Source of the DNA: Globodera rostochiensis | Lineage: Eukaryota > Nematoda > Chromadorea > Rhabditida > Heteroderidae | NCBI GenBank assembly: GCA_018350325.1 | Contig: JAEVLN010000014.1 | Span: 1,080,001 to 1,144,000, forward strand | Direction: 5' to 3' | Length of the DNA: 64,000 bases | Shown: piece after piece, positions 1-12,634 of the stretch | How positions within the stretch are numbered: the first letter of the stretch is position 1 | Layout of the letters: the number at the start of each line of letters is the position of its first letter | Program-made: the position numbers and the translations under genes | Notes under the pieces: generated by a model | The model's database searches: none | What the model saw: only the letters and a program-made list of their open reading frames with translations | What the model was told of the DNA's origin: nothing

Positions 1-3000
1 CAGGACGAAGGTGAGCAGCAAGTACTTGGCCATCAACGGAATGGTGGAGGAGGTGGGCGGCAGAATTTTGGAGACGAGCAAAAGGAACACGACGATGGAG
101 AGGAGGACGGAGATGGTCTGAACGGACAGGAGGTAAAGCATTGCTGGAAGTAAATGATGTGGGGGGGGGGGGGGGAGACAGACAGAAAAAATGCTTTATT
201 TAAATTTGACCAAAAATAATTTAAAAATTTTTGTGACGAATTGTCCCGGCACAAGTGATTTGTCTCGGAACGGGAAAAGCGGGTGGCCCGGCCACTTAAT
301 TGTTCGACCAGAGTCATTTTCTCGCCCGAATCGGTTGGCAGAAAGAACACGGCCATGCTGAGAAAAGCCATTAGCACTGAAAAAGTTTGGCATTATGCCA
401 AATCGGCCCAAAATAAAGCTAAAACCGGTGGGAATTATTAGCACGACGGTGTAGAAGAGCGTTTTGCGACGAATTCGAAGTTGGTATTCGATACGTGAAC
501 TGTGACAATTGGTTGGGAACAATTCACAAATTGGGCCACAAAAGACACCGGTTTACCGATGGTTGACCAGCGAAGCCGGTGCATCTGACAAACAATTACA
601 TATTGTTACCGTATACACTTCCGTCTACAGTAACCGGAGGGCCGCCCACTTTTGCATTGATTCAAAAATGGACCGGCTCTTTCTTAATCACCTACATACT
701 GTTCCTATGATCAATCCATTTAATGGAAATTTAATTGACTTGATGTAGGGTTGCTTACCGAACCCCCCCCCCCCACCCCCAAAGAACCCCGACATTTTCC
801 CCCGACATTTTTAGCCCTCACCCCCCGACTTTCTTACCCCAAGCAACCCTCGGGGGAAATTGCAATTTCCGAAACCCAACACCCCCCCCCCCCTCTCCGG
901 CTCTAACTTACCGATAACGTCCCAAATGGAACTGACACTTTTGGCGTATTCGCTCAGGTCCATTGAGCTGCGCATAAATTTAACAAAAATTCTTTTGTTA
1001 ATTCGAGAGTCTTGTCCAAAATTAAACTGACTCGGCTTGCGCAAATTCCATTTTGATCTCATTTTCGTTGTACTGTTTTAAATAAATAAAATATAAAATT
1101 GCAAAATTGAAATGGTGCTGAATCCGCAATTCTGTATATTCCCTACATTGTAAATTGTCCCAAATTTGATTTAGCCATACCCCATAAACATGTCTGCCCA
1201 ATGCCAAGCCATCCTCCTAATCCCATCCAATGCCAAACTCGCCCATCTGTTACATAAGCATTCTTCCCCATTCAAAGCTCTGTGCATCGCCCCAATTCCT
1301 TCTGCTCTGAACCTTATCCACCGCCCATCTCGTGTCACTATTTAAGTCCACCCCAAACTCCCATTCGGGGTCCACCAATTCCCATTCGTGTGTCTGTCGG
1401 GTCCGCCTGCTTAGCCTATTATTGTGGACTGCTTTTCTGAGGTCTTTCGAGACCACTGACCAAATCCCGGTTTTCCCGATACCATTTTATATTAATAACG
1501 CTTTTCCTTTTCAATAAATTATCCTCTCCTCTTTGGACTTTAAAAGGGTCTTATAACCCTATAACCGCGGACCCAACAAATGGCTTCTCAATTTTTACCG
1601 TCCACGAGCCGAAGATCAAATGGCAAACTGAAAATTCCGGTGGCATTTTATGTGCCGAAAGCGTTTGGGTTGGATTTGCCTTGTTCGTCGAACGGAAAAT
1701 ATTCCACGTCTGTTCATGAAGAAAATGTTCAGTTGAATTGAGTCGAAACAAAAAAAGAGAGACGCACCGATAATGCAGGAACTTTTGTAAATTGCCGGTG
1801 GAACCTCAACGGGGAATTTCAGGCCAAAAATTTCAAAATTTTTGAAGAAATGTGACGACGGCATTTAGTGCCACCGCAATTCATTGCCTGCTCACCCAAA
1901 GCATATTGCCTCGGTAGTCAACGATCACGTTGGACATGAAGGACACCTCGTAGTTGCCGTCGGCATTGTTGAACAACACCTTTTGGCATTTGGCAAAGTG
2001 TTAAAATGTGAAAGGAATCAAAATCGGCAACGAGCATTTAGGAGAGCTAATCTTGGGCCGCGTATTGCACTCGAGGATGGGCCATTAAACAAAGTGCAAA
2101 TTGTTTTGATGTGCCCGCCCCGCCGCCGGTGTCCCCTCAACTTCTCACAATGTCCGGCAGCCACACTTTGTCCGGCGACACGCGGATTTCTTTGATGCCC
2201 CCGTAGTTGACGGGGCTCCACGCCATTTGAAAGTCCTTTTGAGTGAAATTATTTAAATAAAAAAAACATTAAATATAAAGAGGAATTAAATGCATCCGAA
2301 ATTGGGGGGGGTGAGTCCGGGGGGGGGGGGTCCGGGGGGGGTCTTACCCACCAATCCGTTCATAGCTTGAGTTTACCCTTGCGGCGCTGTTACAACTCTG
2401 AGAGCCAATTCCCTCACATTTTGCTTACCTTCCATTTCAATGTTAGCCACACATTCGTGTGCATTATCTGAATGGGGCTCATTAGATAAACATTGGCATT
2501 AGTGTGCCGTCGATCACTTTTTACCAACACAATAAAAAAGGCCGGAAAAATTCGATCAGATCAGACACAGTCTTTCTCTCTCTCTTTCTCTCTCTCTCAC
2601 TTGGTCCTTCTCGTCCACATTGATCAGCAGCACTAGCTGAAGGGTCATTCGCACAATGATCGGCTGCGAGTCGTTGCGCAAGGGAAGGATCAGCGAATTG
2701 TACCCTTTGAACACGTCCATCATCAGACGCTCTTCATCATCACTGGCGAACACAAATGAAACTGCTGACAAAATGGAGGGTTTTTGAATCTCTGTGTGTG
2801 ATCAGATCACGTCAAGAAACGCCCGGACAAAAAAAGATTGCTTCAAAATGTAATCCGATCATCAATGGGTCGCGTAGACAATGATCTTGATCGGATCACG
2901 CGCCCGAATGGAAAATTAAATAAAATTATTTTAACTTTAAAGTTGTTAAAAATTGTATTGCAAAATATTTAAAATCCCATTTATCCCAGGCAGAAGTGGG

Positions 3001-3233
3001 CATTTTTTCCCCGGGCTTTTGGCATTTTCAATAGTTACAAGATTTTGAAATTGAATAGTAAATCACAAAAAAATTTTCTTATCCATTTTCTCTTTCAAGA
3101 ATGTGCACAATTATTTCTAACTCCGCCAACTTTTGAGCTCAAAAAAGGGAGATGATGCCCATGAAGTTGGAGCAGTACCTGCGATGAACAGAAGGAACAG
3201 AGGCGAGAGGATCGATAGCGAAAGTTTGCTCAT
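1..3233 (-). CDS. unc-29: Nicotinic acetylcholine receptor non-alpha subunit, UNC-29-like (partial, C-terminus outside window)
   Basis: Subunit of the pentameric levamisole-type acetylcholine-gated cation channel of nematode muscle. About ten short exons read in order on the minus strand. The start codon at 3233 opens a signal peptide ([18 protein letters not shown]). The ligand-binding domain follows: [17 protein letters not shown] near 2740, [11 protein letters not shown] near 2440, [17 protein letters not shown] near 2160, [16 protein letters not shown] near 1950, and [10 protein letters not shown] near 1790. The Cys-loop holds exactly 13 residues between its cysteines ([13 protein letters not shown]). 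Next come FGSWT near 1600, [10 protein letters not shown] near 1060, [16 protein letters not shown] near 940, [17 protein letters not shown] (start of TM1) near 460, [12 protein letters not shown] near 320, and TM2/TM3 with [13 protein letters not shown] and [11 protein letters not shown] at 1-140. There is no adjacent Cys-Cys pair of the alpha type, so it is a non-alpha subunit; the TM1-TM3 wording fits UNC-29 better than LEV-1 or ACR-2/3. The TM3-TM4 loop and TM4 lie beyond position 1. One intron (1628-1679) has a GC donor. Confidence 0.88.
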
Positions 3234-4099
3234 TTTTGACCGCTGGCTGAATTGTGCTTTTCTTCCGTAATAATTAATATTGACTGACTGACGATGATTG
3301 ATCATTAATTTTAAATCATCTCATTAGTCCATCCGTTGTCAATCATTTGAACCGACAAAGTGATTGTCTTGTAAGAAGCAATTGTTGAAGATGATGAGGA
3401 AGATGGACTGACCGACCGAGCTCTTATGGGGGAGAGAATGCGGTGGAAAGGGGCAGAAGAAGATGGATTGATTGAAGGGGGGGGGGGGATGATGCTTATG
3501 AAAATGCGGGAAGGATGCGAAGAAGCTGAGGGGGGGGGGACTGATCAGTGAGGGAATTTAGATGAAGCGATCGGATGGCCCAAGAGGGGGGGGGGGGGGG
3601 GGGGGGGGGAGGGTAATCCCTTGGAAAGGGACAAAAATAGTGACAAATGGTCAGCCGAGAAGTGAAGAGAAAGCTGGGGGGTGGGGGGGGGGGGGGGAGA
3701 ACAGCTGTGCCATCGGGAACATAAGCTTAGAGTTTGACACAGTAAAGGCTGCCCCGGAGGGGTGGCGAAGCGGGAAAAGGACATTTTGGAGTACGGAAAA
3801 CAAACATACAGACTTTGGAGGCCACCTTATTTGAACTTTAAAAAATTCATTTATACTAAATCAAGTGTGAATATCAATTTTTGCCTTTTGTAGTTTGGAG
3901 CCAAATGGTCTAATTTGTAAGTGCAAAAAGGACAGAATTTAAGTAATGATAAGAAATTCGATTCGTCCCGTCTGGTCGATCATTAATTTACCCTCTGGCT
4001 ACACCGGTTATGGTCGAGCTGGTATTAGGTGGAGGTAGAGGATAGTCTTTTTTATTCAGAAAAAGTGCCGAGAAACAAAAATCTTTCAAAAAAATTCTT
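3234..4099. other. Intergenic, G-tract-rich
   Basis: No gene is apparent. The stretch lies between the receptor start and the 3' end of the S17 gene. It carries several G runs of 9-20 bases (around 3480, 3530, 3590-3610 and 3680) on the plus strand. Apparent long reading frames here are glycine/proline-rich translations of those tracts. Confidence 0.6.
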
Positions 4100-5309
4100 T
4101 TAAATTTCCTCCTCCAAATTCTCTTCCCTTTTTTGTCCAAATAAACCGCCCTTCTTTTGTCGTCGTTCCGCCACTTTCCGTCGCACACGCTGCTGCTCTT
4201 CACTTCCAAATGCCTATAAAAACAAAAACCTTATGAAATTTAAATTTTGCATTTTCCATAAGCTCAAAAACCCATCTCAATAATGTGTAAGAATCAAAAT
4301 TTGCAAGAAAAATAAAAAGCAAAAAAATGGGACTAATTTACCACCAAAAACACCAATTTAGCCTCCCCCCCCCCGAGAGATTGGCTTTTCATCATCGGCA
4401 TAAAGCCAAAACATTACGTCATCATCGGCCAATGGATGGCTAAACATTTCGTTGACGAGCCCCGAACGCAGTTCGGCCTCCCTCTCAAATTCTTTGGCGC
4501 CGAACACGCGATTCTATTGTAAAATGAGAGAAATTTGTAAAAATTAAAAAAAGGATGCCCACTTTTGTCACGGGGTCAATGAAATGTCCATGTTGGAACA
4601 CAATCTGAAAGTTTTTGCTTAAAAAGTTGGACAGACGGGAAACAATTTGAATAATTAAGTAACCAAAAAAATTTTAGAGATTGTTTTTTTTCTTGCAAAA
4701 ATCTAAAATTTTTGATGTATAAAAAGTTTTGGCCATGGGAGTTGTGTCCTGTGCATTTTCACCGACCTTCTCCACGGTGTACGGTACGTGACTGATCGGT
4801 CTGTACTGCTCCGGCGCGCGTCTGATCAGTACCACGTCGCCAACCCTAACAGAAATTTTAAAGAAATAAAAAGTCAAATTATGATTGCCTGCATTTGGAC
4901 TCCGGATCCAACGACCACTCATCCCTGGAGGTCAGATAAAAAATGCGACTGTACGCGTGGAAGCTGAAAATAAATTAAATGCATAAAAAAGGAAACTTTT
5001 TTGCCTTTGAAAGGAAATCAAATTTAAGCTTAGAAAACTCCTATTTAAAAAACCGCCCAGGTGGCTGCTCTTCTGATTTCAGCGATTTCTGAATGGTAAA
5101 TTCGCCGAAAAAGCGTAAACAATTTTGATTTCCTGGCATTTGTCTAAAATATAAAATTTAAAAAAAAAGACTCACTTATTTTGCTGAACCTTGACCTTTA
5201 GACAAGTTTTCTTCTCCAGTCCGACAGTGGTGATCTGCTTGACTTTAGCCAGTAAAAGGTCCCCAGTCACCTTGGACACCCAGACCGTCGTTTTCGGCAA
5301 TCGTTGCAT
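4100..5309 (-). CDS. mrps-17: Mitochondrial small-subunit ribosomal protein S17 (mS17/uS17m)
   Basis: Component of the mitochondrial 28S ribosomal subunit. The start codon at 5309 opens MQRLPKTTVWVSKVTGD and LEKKTCLKVKVQQNK. The next exons encode HAYSRIFYLTSRDE (about 4960), the core VGDVVLIRRAPEQYRPISH followed by VPYTVEKV (about 4850-4770), IVFQHGHFIDPVTK (about 4605-4560), and a charged C-terminal region RVFGAKEFEREAEL...ADDDVMFWLYADDEK (about 4515-4385). The arrangement, an OB-fold S17 core with a GDVVLIR motif followed by a GHFIDPVT-type segment, matches the animal mitochondrial S17 family. The last exon (about 4210-4100) is best read as a basic/acidic tail ending EENLEEEI with its stop at 4100. 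A different frame stays open to 3988, so the 3' end is uncertain. Confidence 0.72.
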
Positions 5310-5995
5310 TGGAAACTGTTTTTTCAATTCTCTAAAATTCAAAAACTCGCAAATGTTGGTCGCCCCTCTTCCGTTGTCAATTTAGATTTAACAAAACATT
5401 TTTTGACCAAATGATTAAAACTCGGGATTCGAAATCGGTTGAAATTGAGGTCAGATTTCAATTCTACGCCCCCAAAAATCGCAAAGACGAATTTAAGAAA
5501 AGTTTAATTGACGATATTTCCCAACCAAATTGGACTAAATTATTACAAAGACAGAACGCCATAAAATTCAAAATTTTAAAAAATAAACAGAACGCCAAGT
5601 AATTCAAAATTAAAAAAAAATCGGAAGTTTTTTAAGGATTAATGGAAAGAATGAATGGAAGTTTTTTAAAGATTAATGGAAAGAATGAAATGCATCGTTA
5701 AAATCGCTGCCCCAACAAAATAGCAAAGCCACGAAGTGCTGTCGCCACAAATCCAACTCATTTTGTCAGCTAAAAACCTTCTTTTGATGAGGGAGCAATT
5801 AATATAATTTAATTGTGCGGAATGAGTACGATTTTCATCAATTTGAATAAAAGGGTATTCACAATTTTCTTCATAGTGCTTTCCGACGCAAAATTAGCGG
5901 ATTTCCGCTCGACGAGAGGAATCGATTGGTATAGCATTTTTATTCGGATCTAAACCGTTCCAACATAAGGTAGAAGTCTACGATACATTGATTCA
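5310..5995. other. Intergenic / upstream region between S17 and prolyl-tRNA synthetase
   Basis: AT-rich sequence between two divergent genes, so it should contain both promoters. An imperfect direct repeat (ggaagttttttaa...ggaaagaatg) occurs around 5625-5690. No TATA box or coding region can be assigned with confidence. Confidence 0.5.
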
Positions 5996-6151
5996 ATGTC
6001 ATATTTTTTAGAGGTTATTTTGATGAATTTGAGAATATTGCGAATTTCAAACATTTCTGGATTTTTGTTCCGGACTTCAACGAATCTTGCTTATTCAACT
6101 GGTCCCGTTATTGCAGAAAAAATTGAACATCCGTCGAACAAAAATCACAAA

Positions 6152-8999
6152 ATGGGCAAGGAAAAGCAACAGAAGCATCAAAACAAAGTTGCACAACAAC
6201 AACAACAGCGCTCTGCCGCCGAGGAAGCTACGGCGAAGAAACAGTGCAAGCTGGGTTTGGATGTGGCGAAGGCGGAGAATTATTCCGAATGGTACTCCCA
6301 GGTGGGAAGGACGGACTGCACCGATAACACAAAAATCCCAGTTTTCTCTATTTCGTAGAAACGATTTGGGAAACACAAATTTTGAAAATCTTTAAAGAAA
6401 ATGAATAACTTTTTATTTATGAAATGCGATCGTTTTACACCCGTTTTTCAGTTAATCGTCAAGGCGGAGATGATCGAATATTACGACGTGTCCGGTTGTT
6501 ACGTCATCCGTCCATGGGCTTATTCCGTTTGGGAACATATACAGTCATTTTTTGACTCGGAAATCAAAAAGTTAGGCGTGAAGAACTGCTACTTTCCAAT
6601 GTTCGTCTCCGAAGCTGCGCTCGAGCGCGAAAAAACGCACGTGGCCGATTTTGCACCGGAGGTTCCGTTAATTTAAAAAATCAGAAATCTCGAAAAAAAA
6701 ATCCGCGTGAAAAGTTTGGGGCACCCAAATTTGCTAAATTTATGGAACAAGCCGAGATCGTGACGAATTAAAGTTCAATTCATTCGATCATCAAACTCGA
6801 GCTGTTTAGGTTGCTTGGGTGACCAAAGCCGGAAATGCTGATTTGGCCAATCCGATTGCGATACGGCCGACCAGCGAGACGGTTATGTACCCGAGCTTTG
6901 CAAAATGGTGCAAATCGCACAGAGATTTGCCCCTTAAACTCAACCAATGGTGTAATGTCGTTGTAAGTTTTTTTTTTTTAATTTTGCTTTCGAGGAATTG
7001 GAATTGCCCGTTTCAAAATTTTATCACCAATCATTTAAGCGTTGGGAATTCAAACATCCGACCCCGTTTCTCCGAACCAGGGAATTTCTGTGGCAAGAAG
7101 GTTGGTTTGTGTGGAATTTGAGTCTTTACATTCAAATGAGAATAAATTGAAGGGCACACCGCCTACGCGACGAAGGAGGAGGCCGAGACGGAGGTGTTCG
7201 ACATTCTGAATTTGTACGCCCGGGTGTACACCGATCTGTTGGCCATTCCGGTGGTGAAGGGACGCAAGTCGGAGAAGGAGAAATTTGCCGGTGCCGACTT
7301 CACCACATCGGTGGAGGCGTATGTGCCGGTCAACGGACGAGGCATTCAGGTTTGGCTTTTGCTCTAAAAGCGTGCTGGGTTCAGTTTGGCAACGTCTTTG
7401 GTCCTTTCACTCATTGGAAAATAACAAAAAAAAAAAAGGAATTTCATCGTTTCGCGTCGAGTTTCGGTAGATCGAATTTTTTATTTCTTGAATCCACAGT
7501 CCAAGCGATTTGGAGACCGGTCCAGAGCATCCAGACCTAGTCGACTTTCATTCGGACTTAATCTCTGTCCGGGGCCTTTTTTGACTGGAAAACCCCAATT
7601 TTTTGTAAAAAAATGAGACGCCGAGCAAAGCTTTTGATTTTAGTCCGATTTAACGTGCAAAAAGAACCTTTTTGGGTTAGGGCGCCACTTCGCATCATCT
7701 TGGCCAAAACTTCTCCAAAATGTTCGACATTGCGTATGCCTCGGAGACCAAGGGTCAAGCGGAGTTCGTCTACCAGAACAGTTGGGGTCTCTCCACACGG
7801 TCCATTGGCGCCATGGTGATGATCCACGGGGACGACAACGGTCTGGTGCTGCCGCCACGCGTTGCTGACATTCAGGCAAAGCTATCGCTGAGGGCGTTTT
7901 CGTGTTTTTGATTGTGCTGGTGGGGTTTTCCAGGCCAGACGAATGGAATTCAGGTCATTGTGATCCCCGTTGGCATCACCGTCAAAACGACAGAGGCCGA
8001 CCGAAACGAATTGGAGAACAAAGTCGAAGTGATTGTCAAAACACTGAAGGAGGCGCACGGAGTCCGAGCGGTAGCCGACGTTCGGAACAATGTTCGTTTG
8101 TTATTTCCGGCAGGATCATCGACCATGTGGTTGATACGCAAATTTTGTATTTGGCAAACTTTTTTGATTAGGGCCCCGCCAATTGATTTTGCTCTAATGA
8201 TTGGAATAGGTTTCGCCGGGATGGAAGTTCAATCACTGGGAGATAAAGGGTGTGCCCATTCGGCTCGAGTTGGGTCCCAAGGATTTGGCTAAACAGCAAG
8301 CAATCGCGGTGATCCGTCACTCGGGCCAAAAGTTGCCAATGCCATTGGCCGACCTGGGCAATGACATCAAACGGACGCTGGACACCATTCATGACGAGAT
8401 GTACAAAAAGTGAGTGGTGGAATGACGACTTCTTTATTTGGTGAAATTCTCAAAACGCTACAGGAATGTATGTGTCTAAAAGGATTAAAAATATTAAAAT
8501 TGCAATTCATATTTAAAGTCAATGTTTTTTTTCATTGGATTTTTTGCCACTGCAGAGTTGAGCAAATTCGGGACGAGAACATGGTCGTATGTCTGGACTG
8601 GGACGACTTAGCCCCGCAACTTGCCAAAAAGCGCGTCGTTTTGTCTCCTTTCTGTGGCCTTCCAAAGTGTGAAACGGCGATCAAAGATGCCACCGTGCGC
8701 GAAGAGGCGGCTGACCTCGTAAGGCAACGGGGAAGGAGGGGGGGGGGGCGGACGGCCATCGACTCGTTCCCCTTTTAATTGACTCTTTATCGAAGGGTCG
8801 AAGTTCTTTTTTATGCATTGGAATAACTTTAAAAAGATTTTTTAAATTTCATTTCCGACAGGGCGTTTCTCTAATGGGCGCCAAAACGCTGTGCATTCCG
8901 TTGGAGCAGCCGAAGGATGTTGAACTGCCCGAAAAGTGCATAAATCCCAACTGTTCGCATGCGGCTCAATTTTTTGCGCTGTTCGGCCGAAGCTATTGA
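6152..8999 (+). CDS. pars-1: Prolyl-tRNA synthetase (eukaryotic/archaeal type)
   Basis: Charges tRNA-Pro with proline. The protein can be read through about nine exons. A glutamine-rich start ([20 protein letters not shown]) at 6152 leads into [17 protein letters not shown], then [16 protein letters not shown], class II motif 2 region [20 protein letters not shown] (about 7045-7165), [20 protein letters not shown] (about 6850), [16 protein letters not shown] (about 7690), [20 protein letters not shown] (about 7780), and the anticodon-binding domain [10 protein letters not shown] onward. The chain ends with a cysteine-bearing C-terminal domain ([17 protein letters not shown]) and the family-typical terminal tyrosine (FGRSY, stop at 8999). 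The conserved alignment requires a GC-AG intron at 7876-7953. The same frame continues upstream without a stop to 5996. That extension (IRISNISGFLFRTSTNLAYS) has arginines and no acidic residues, like a mitochondrial presequence, so an upstream start could yield a second, mitochondrial form. Confidence 0.9.
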
Positions 9000-9287
9000 T
9001 GAAAAGTGATGAATGAATTATATTGAAAGACCACTTTTTTGTCAATTTGGTGCGGTGCGGTGCAGACAATTTGTTATTGTCGTTGGTGTAAGGCAGAGGG
9101 TTGAATTATGTTTAAATTATTGTTTTGTCTTTAATGTGACTTGTGAGATGAAATAATGTTGAACGGGAGGAGGGGGGCAAAATTTTAAATGTTTTTTCCT
9201 GCTGGATAATTCATCATCCACTTTACTCTTATATCAGATCATTGTTGACATTTTTTAAAAATCTCATTTTCTATACCATAAAATTGA

Positions 9288-12200
9288 ATGGAAATGTTGT
9301 CGGCGGAGGATGAACGCGTAAACTTTGACGAGCTGTTGGTCAGCATCAAATCGACCAGGCAAGGCGGCACTTTTGATGGAAGTTGTTCGTCCAACATTAG
9401 CAAAAATTACATTTTCTTTTTGATGGGGTTTTTAGTCTTGTGGAATCAGTACCCGAATTTTGTTCCTGTTTTATGTGCCCCGTTTAGATTGATTGTCTAC
9501 CGCAAAATTTGGCCTTTTTCCCCTTAAGGAATGTGAACGAAATCAAGGAGAAGCTGGACAGGGAGCAGAAACGGGCAGCGACGGGCCAAGAACGACGGCA
9601 TGGCAAAACAAAAAAAGCTGTGCAGCAGAAACGACGTCCTGCGACGGAAGCGGAGGCCGAGTTGGAGGCGGCGCTGGAGGCGCAGCAGAACGAACGGCGC
9701 AACAAAAAAGTGCTGGAGGCGCCGCTGCATCGGCAGGCGCGCAATCGCATCGAAAGTCGGCTGGCTTATCGACAGACGAAGTGAGCGCGCTGGGGGGGCG
9801 GTAAAAGTAATTTTACAGAAAGTGTTTACTTACGCAAATTATATTGGTTTTTACTTTGTTAAGTCTGGTTTTAGTTTTTTGATGCATAACTTCTAAATTG
9901 CGGAACCCTGACTCCGACGTATTCAAGAATTTACCAGGATTAAGGGCCGAAGAGATCTGGCCCTCGTATTTTGGATCTATAGGATTAAACTGAGAGTGGA
10001 AGTTTTTGTGACAAAATCCCAAAAGATTTTGGAGTACTGACTGGTCCCAGTTATAAACGGTTCCGATCATTGGAAAGGTTCCGGCTCTAAGTTAACTGTC
10101 AAGTCACTCACTGATTTGGTGATTTTTAAAAAATATCCTTAAACCGTTTTGCAGAGAAGAGTTGCGTCCATGGGACCCAATTGTGGAGGGTCTTCGTGTC
10201 GCTGAACAGCTCCAATTTCCGCACGACGAACGTCGAGACGACCCGTTGCGTACTCTGACGGCGGAAGAGCGCGCCAAAACATTTACGGTCTTTGGAAATT
10301 ACAAAATCAAAATAAAAAAAAACACTGACATTTTCAGCCCCGGACGGAGTTGGAACTGCGCATGGCCGAGGTGTTGAATGGAAGTAAGCACGCCATCCGC
10401 GATGGCGAGCAGTACTCGCGGGCGGAGCGTGAGTTGTTGAAAGCGATGGATGTGACAGAGGTTTTAGTGTTTGAATCGATTTGCTAGAAAATCCAAAAAA
10501 AATATTCCTATTTTATTTTGTTTAGGCGCAACGAAAATGCGCGGAATTGCGGAGAATGCGCGCCTTGATGAGCTTTCAAGCGTCAAAACTGAAGCGTCAA
10601 TCGAAAATTAAAAGCAAACAGTAGGGGTTTATTATTTTTGCATTGATTTGCTTACTTTTTGAGTTTTACCATTCTTTTTGACGATTTTTTATGAATTCGT
10701 CGGAAACACATATTATTATTCATTATAATTTCAGATTCCATCGAATTCGGAAGCGCCAGCAGCGGCGAGAGCTTGTCAAGGAGGTGGAGCAGTTGCTGGT
10801 GAAGGACCCGGAACAGGCGGACGAGAAACTGAAGGAGTTGGAGAAGGACCGCGCCTACGAACGGGCGACACTGAAGCATCGGGGCACCAACAAATGGACA
10901 AAACAGGTGCGATTTAATCCCCGCAATTTATCTTTGGGCGGCATTCCGGTGTCTGTCGGAACTGAAAATTGGATTCCAAAAATGTCCTCCTTGAAAATAT
11001 AGAAGAATTTAACCCACACCGCTCCCGGACATTACCAATTCAGGTCCGCAAATTTGCTGCGCGAGACCCGCAACTTCGACATAAGCTGGAGGACCAGCTG
11101 AGACTCGGCCGGGAGCTAAAGCGCAAAAACGAGGCAGTCGCCTTGGGGGATGCCGCCAACGACGACGACGACGAAAGCGACAAAAACAGTGAAGCGGCGA
11201 ACTTTGGGGAGGAAGAGGAGAAAAAGCATTTGGTCACAACAGAATCGGTAGGTCGATGAATGTGCCAAATTCATCCTCTTTTTTTTGACAAATCGATTGT
11301 CTGTACCGAATATTTCTTCAGGGTGATTTGGATGCGGCGTTGAACCCTTTCTATCGAAGTGCACTGGAAAACATTCGACGTGAGCGGAAAACGGTGTCCA
11401 AACAGGTACAATTTGGGAATTCAAACATTTTTTAAATATGTAAATCGTGTTTTTTTAATTGAAACAAGTTTTGTATTTGAAAAGGCTAGAGCTAAGGCGG
11501 CCAAGCTGAGCAGGCAGCATAACGCCATTGCTGAAGTGGCCAAAAATGGGCCGGAATTGGATGAAACAGAAGAAGAACCAACGCCCTTCCTTGACCTGAA
11601 CGTCCGTCCAATTCTCCAAGTCCCACAAGAGCTGGCGGACGGAGCCGACTCGGACTCGGGCATGTTACTTCACATACATAGGGGGGATGAAGTTTTTTTC
11701 GGGCGTCTTTTCATCAATGAATACCGGCATAAAATGGATTTTTAAACGTATTTTTAGACACTTGATTAAAATCGGTGAAGTGGACTTTTGTTATATTTTC
11801 CGAAATTCAGATGTTCAACAGGCGTTCCAGGCAGAGGCGTACGCGGACGACGACGTGTTGGGTGAGTTCCAACGGCGAAAGGAACGCGTGGAGACGCAAG
11901 AGAAGCCGAAGGCCAAACAGAGCAAATATTTGCGCGGTTGGGGCGCGTGGACTGGACCCGGCATTTCCGAGGAGGCGGAGCAGCGCAGGGAGCTCAAGTG
12001 AGTGTCCCCCCCCCTCTCAACACCCTCCCCCATTTCACAATTCACAGGGTATTTGGCCAACAGCCGGTGCTGAAGGCGAGGCGCCGAAAGGATGCGAACA
12101 GACCGGGCGTCATCATCCGCGAGCAGCGCGCCTCCGAGGGCATCCAACGGCTGCAGCCGCGGGACGTGCCGTTCCCGTTCACGCGCATCCAGGACTACGA

Positions 12201-12423
12201 GGCGTACGTCCGACAACCGCTCGGCCGGGACTGGAACACGCCGATTGCACACCAACAGCTGACAAAGCCGTCCATTGTGACCAAGGTCGCGTTGATGTTG
12301 CGACAAAGCAAGGCCGTATACATCACTTCCATATTTTAGGACGGTCGGATCATTCGTCCGTTGAACAAAGAAGTAAAGAAGCACAAACAGATGATGGCCG
12401 ACATAATTGGCGAAAACATTTGA
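9288..12423 (+). CDS. utp14: UTP14, U3 snoRNP-associated small-subunit processome protein
   Basis: Nucleolar protein of the SSU processome needed for 18S rRNA maturation, where it activates the helicase DHR1/DHX37 in yeast and human. About twelve exons. The N-terminus (MEMLSAEDERVNFDELL) and a long basic/acidic coiled region (EIKEKLDREQKRAATGQE; ARNRIESRLAYRQTK) come first. LRPWDPIVEGLRVAEQLQFP at about 10165 is the conserved Utp14 hallmark. Further exons give AERELLKAMDV, RIRKRQQRRELVKEVEQLL, RATLKHRGTNKWTKQV (about 10865), NPFYRSALENIRRERKTVSK (about 11350), KSKYLRGWGAWTGPGI (about 11930), RRKDANRPGVIIREQR (about 12085), VPFPFTRIQDYEAYVRQPLG and NKEVKKHKQMM. The GW.GPG and PFPF..I.DYE..V..PLG motifs are diagnostic of the family. 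The stop is at 12423. It starts 289 bp after the prolyl-tRNA synthetase stop, and a TTATATCAG acceptor-like site lies about 50 bases before its ATG. Confidence 0.92.
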
Positions 12424-12634
12424 CGATGCGAACATTGCATTTTTTTTGTGTGAAAACTGCGATTAAAAAAGTGACTTTCCAACTCTCTTTCGGAATCGCT
12501 AAATATCCCAAATTACAACAAAAAAAATTGACATATTTTTTTAGCGGGGAGAAACACTAAATTAGCCGACCAGATCCAGCGATACTTGCACAATTTTACA
12601 CAATTCAACTATTTTATGAAAAAGACAATTCAGT

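Noticed and set aside
1884..2195. Plus-strand open frame starting [16 protein letters not shown]
   Set aside because: It is the antisense shadow of receptor exons ([10 protein letters not shown] and [11 protein letters not shown]) on the minus strand.
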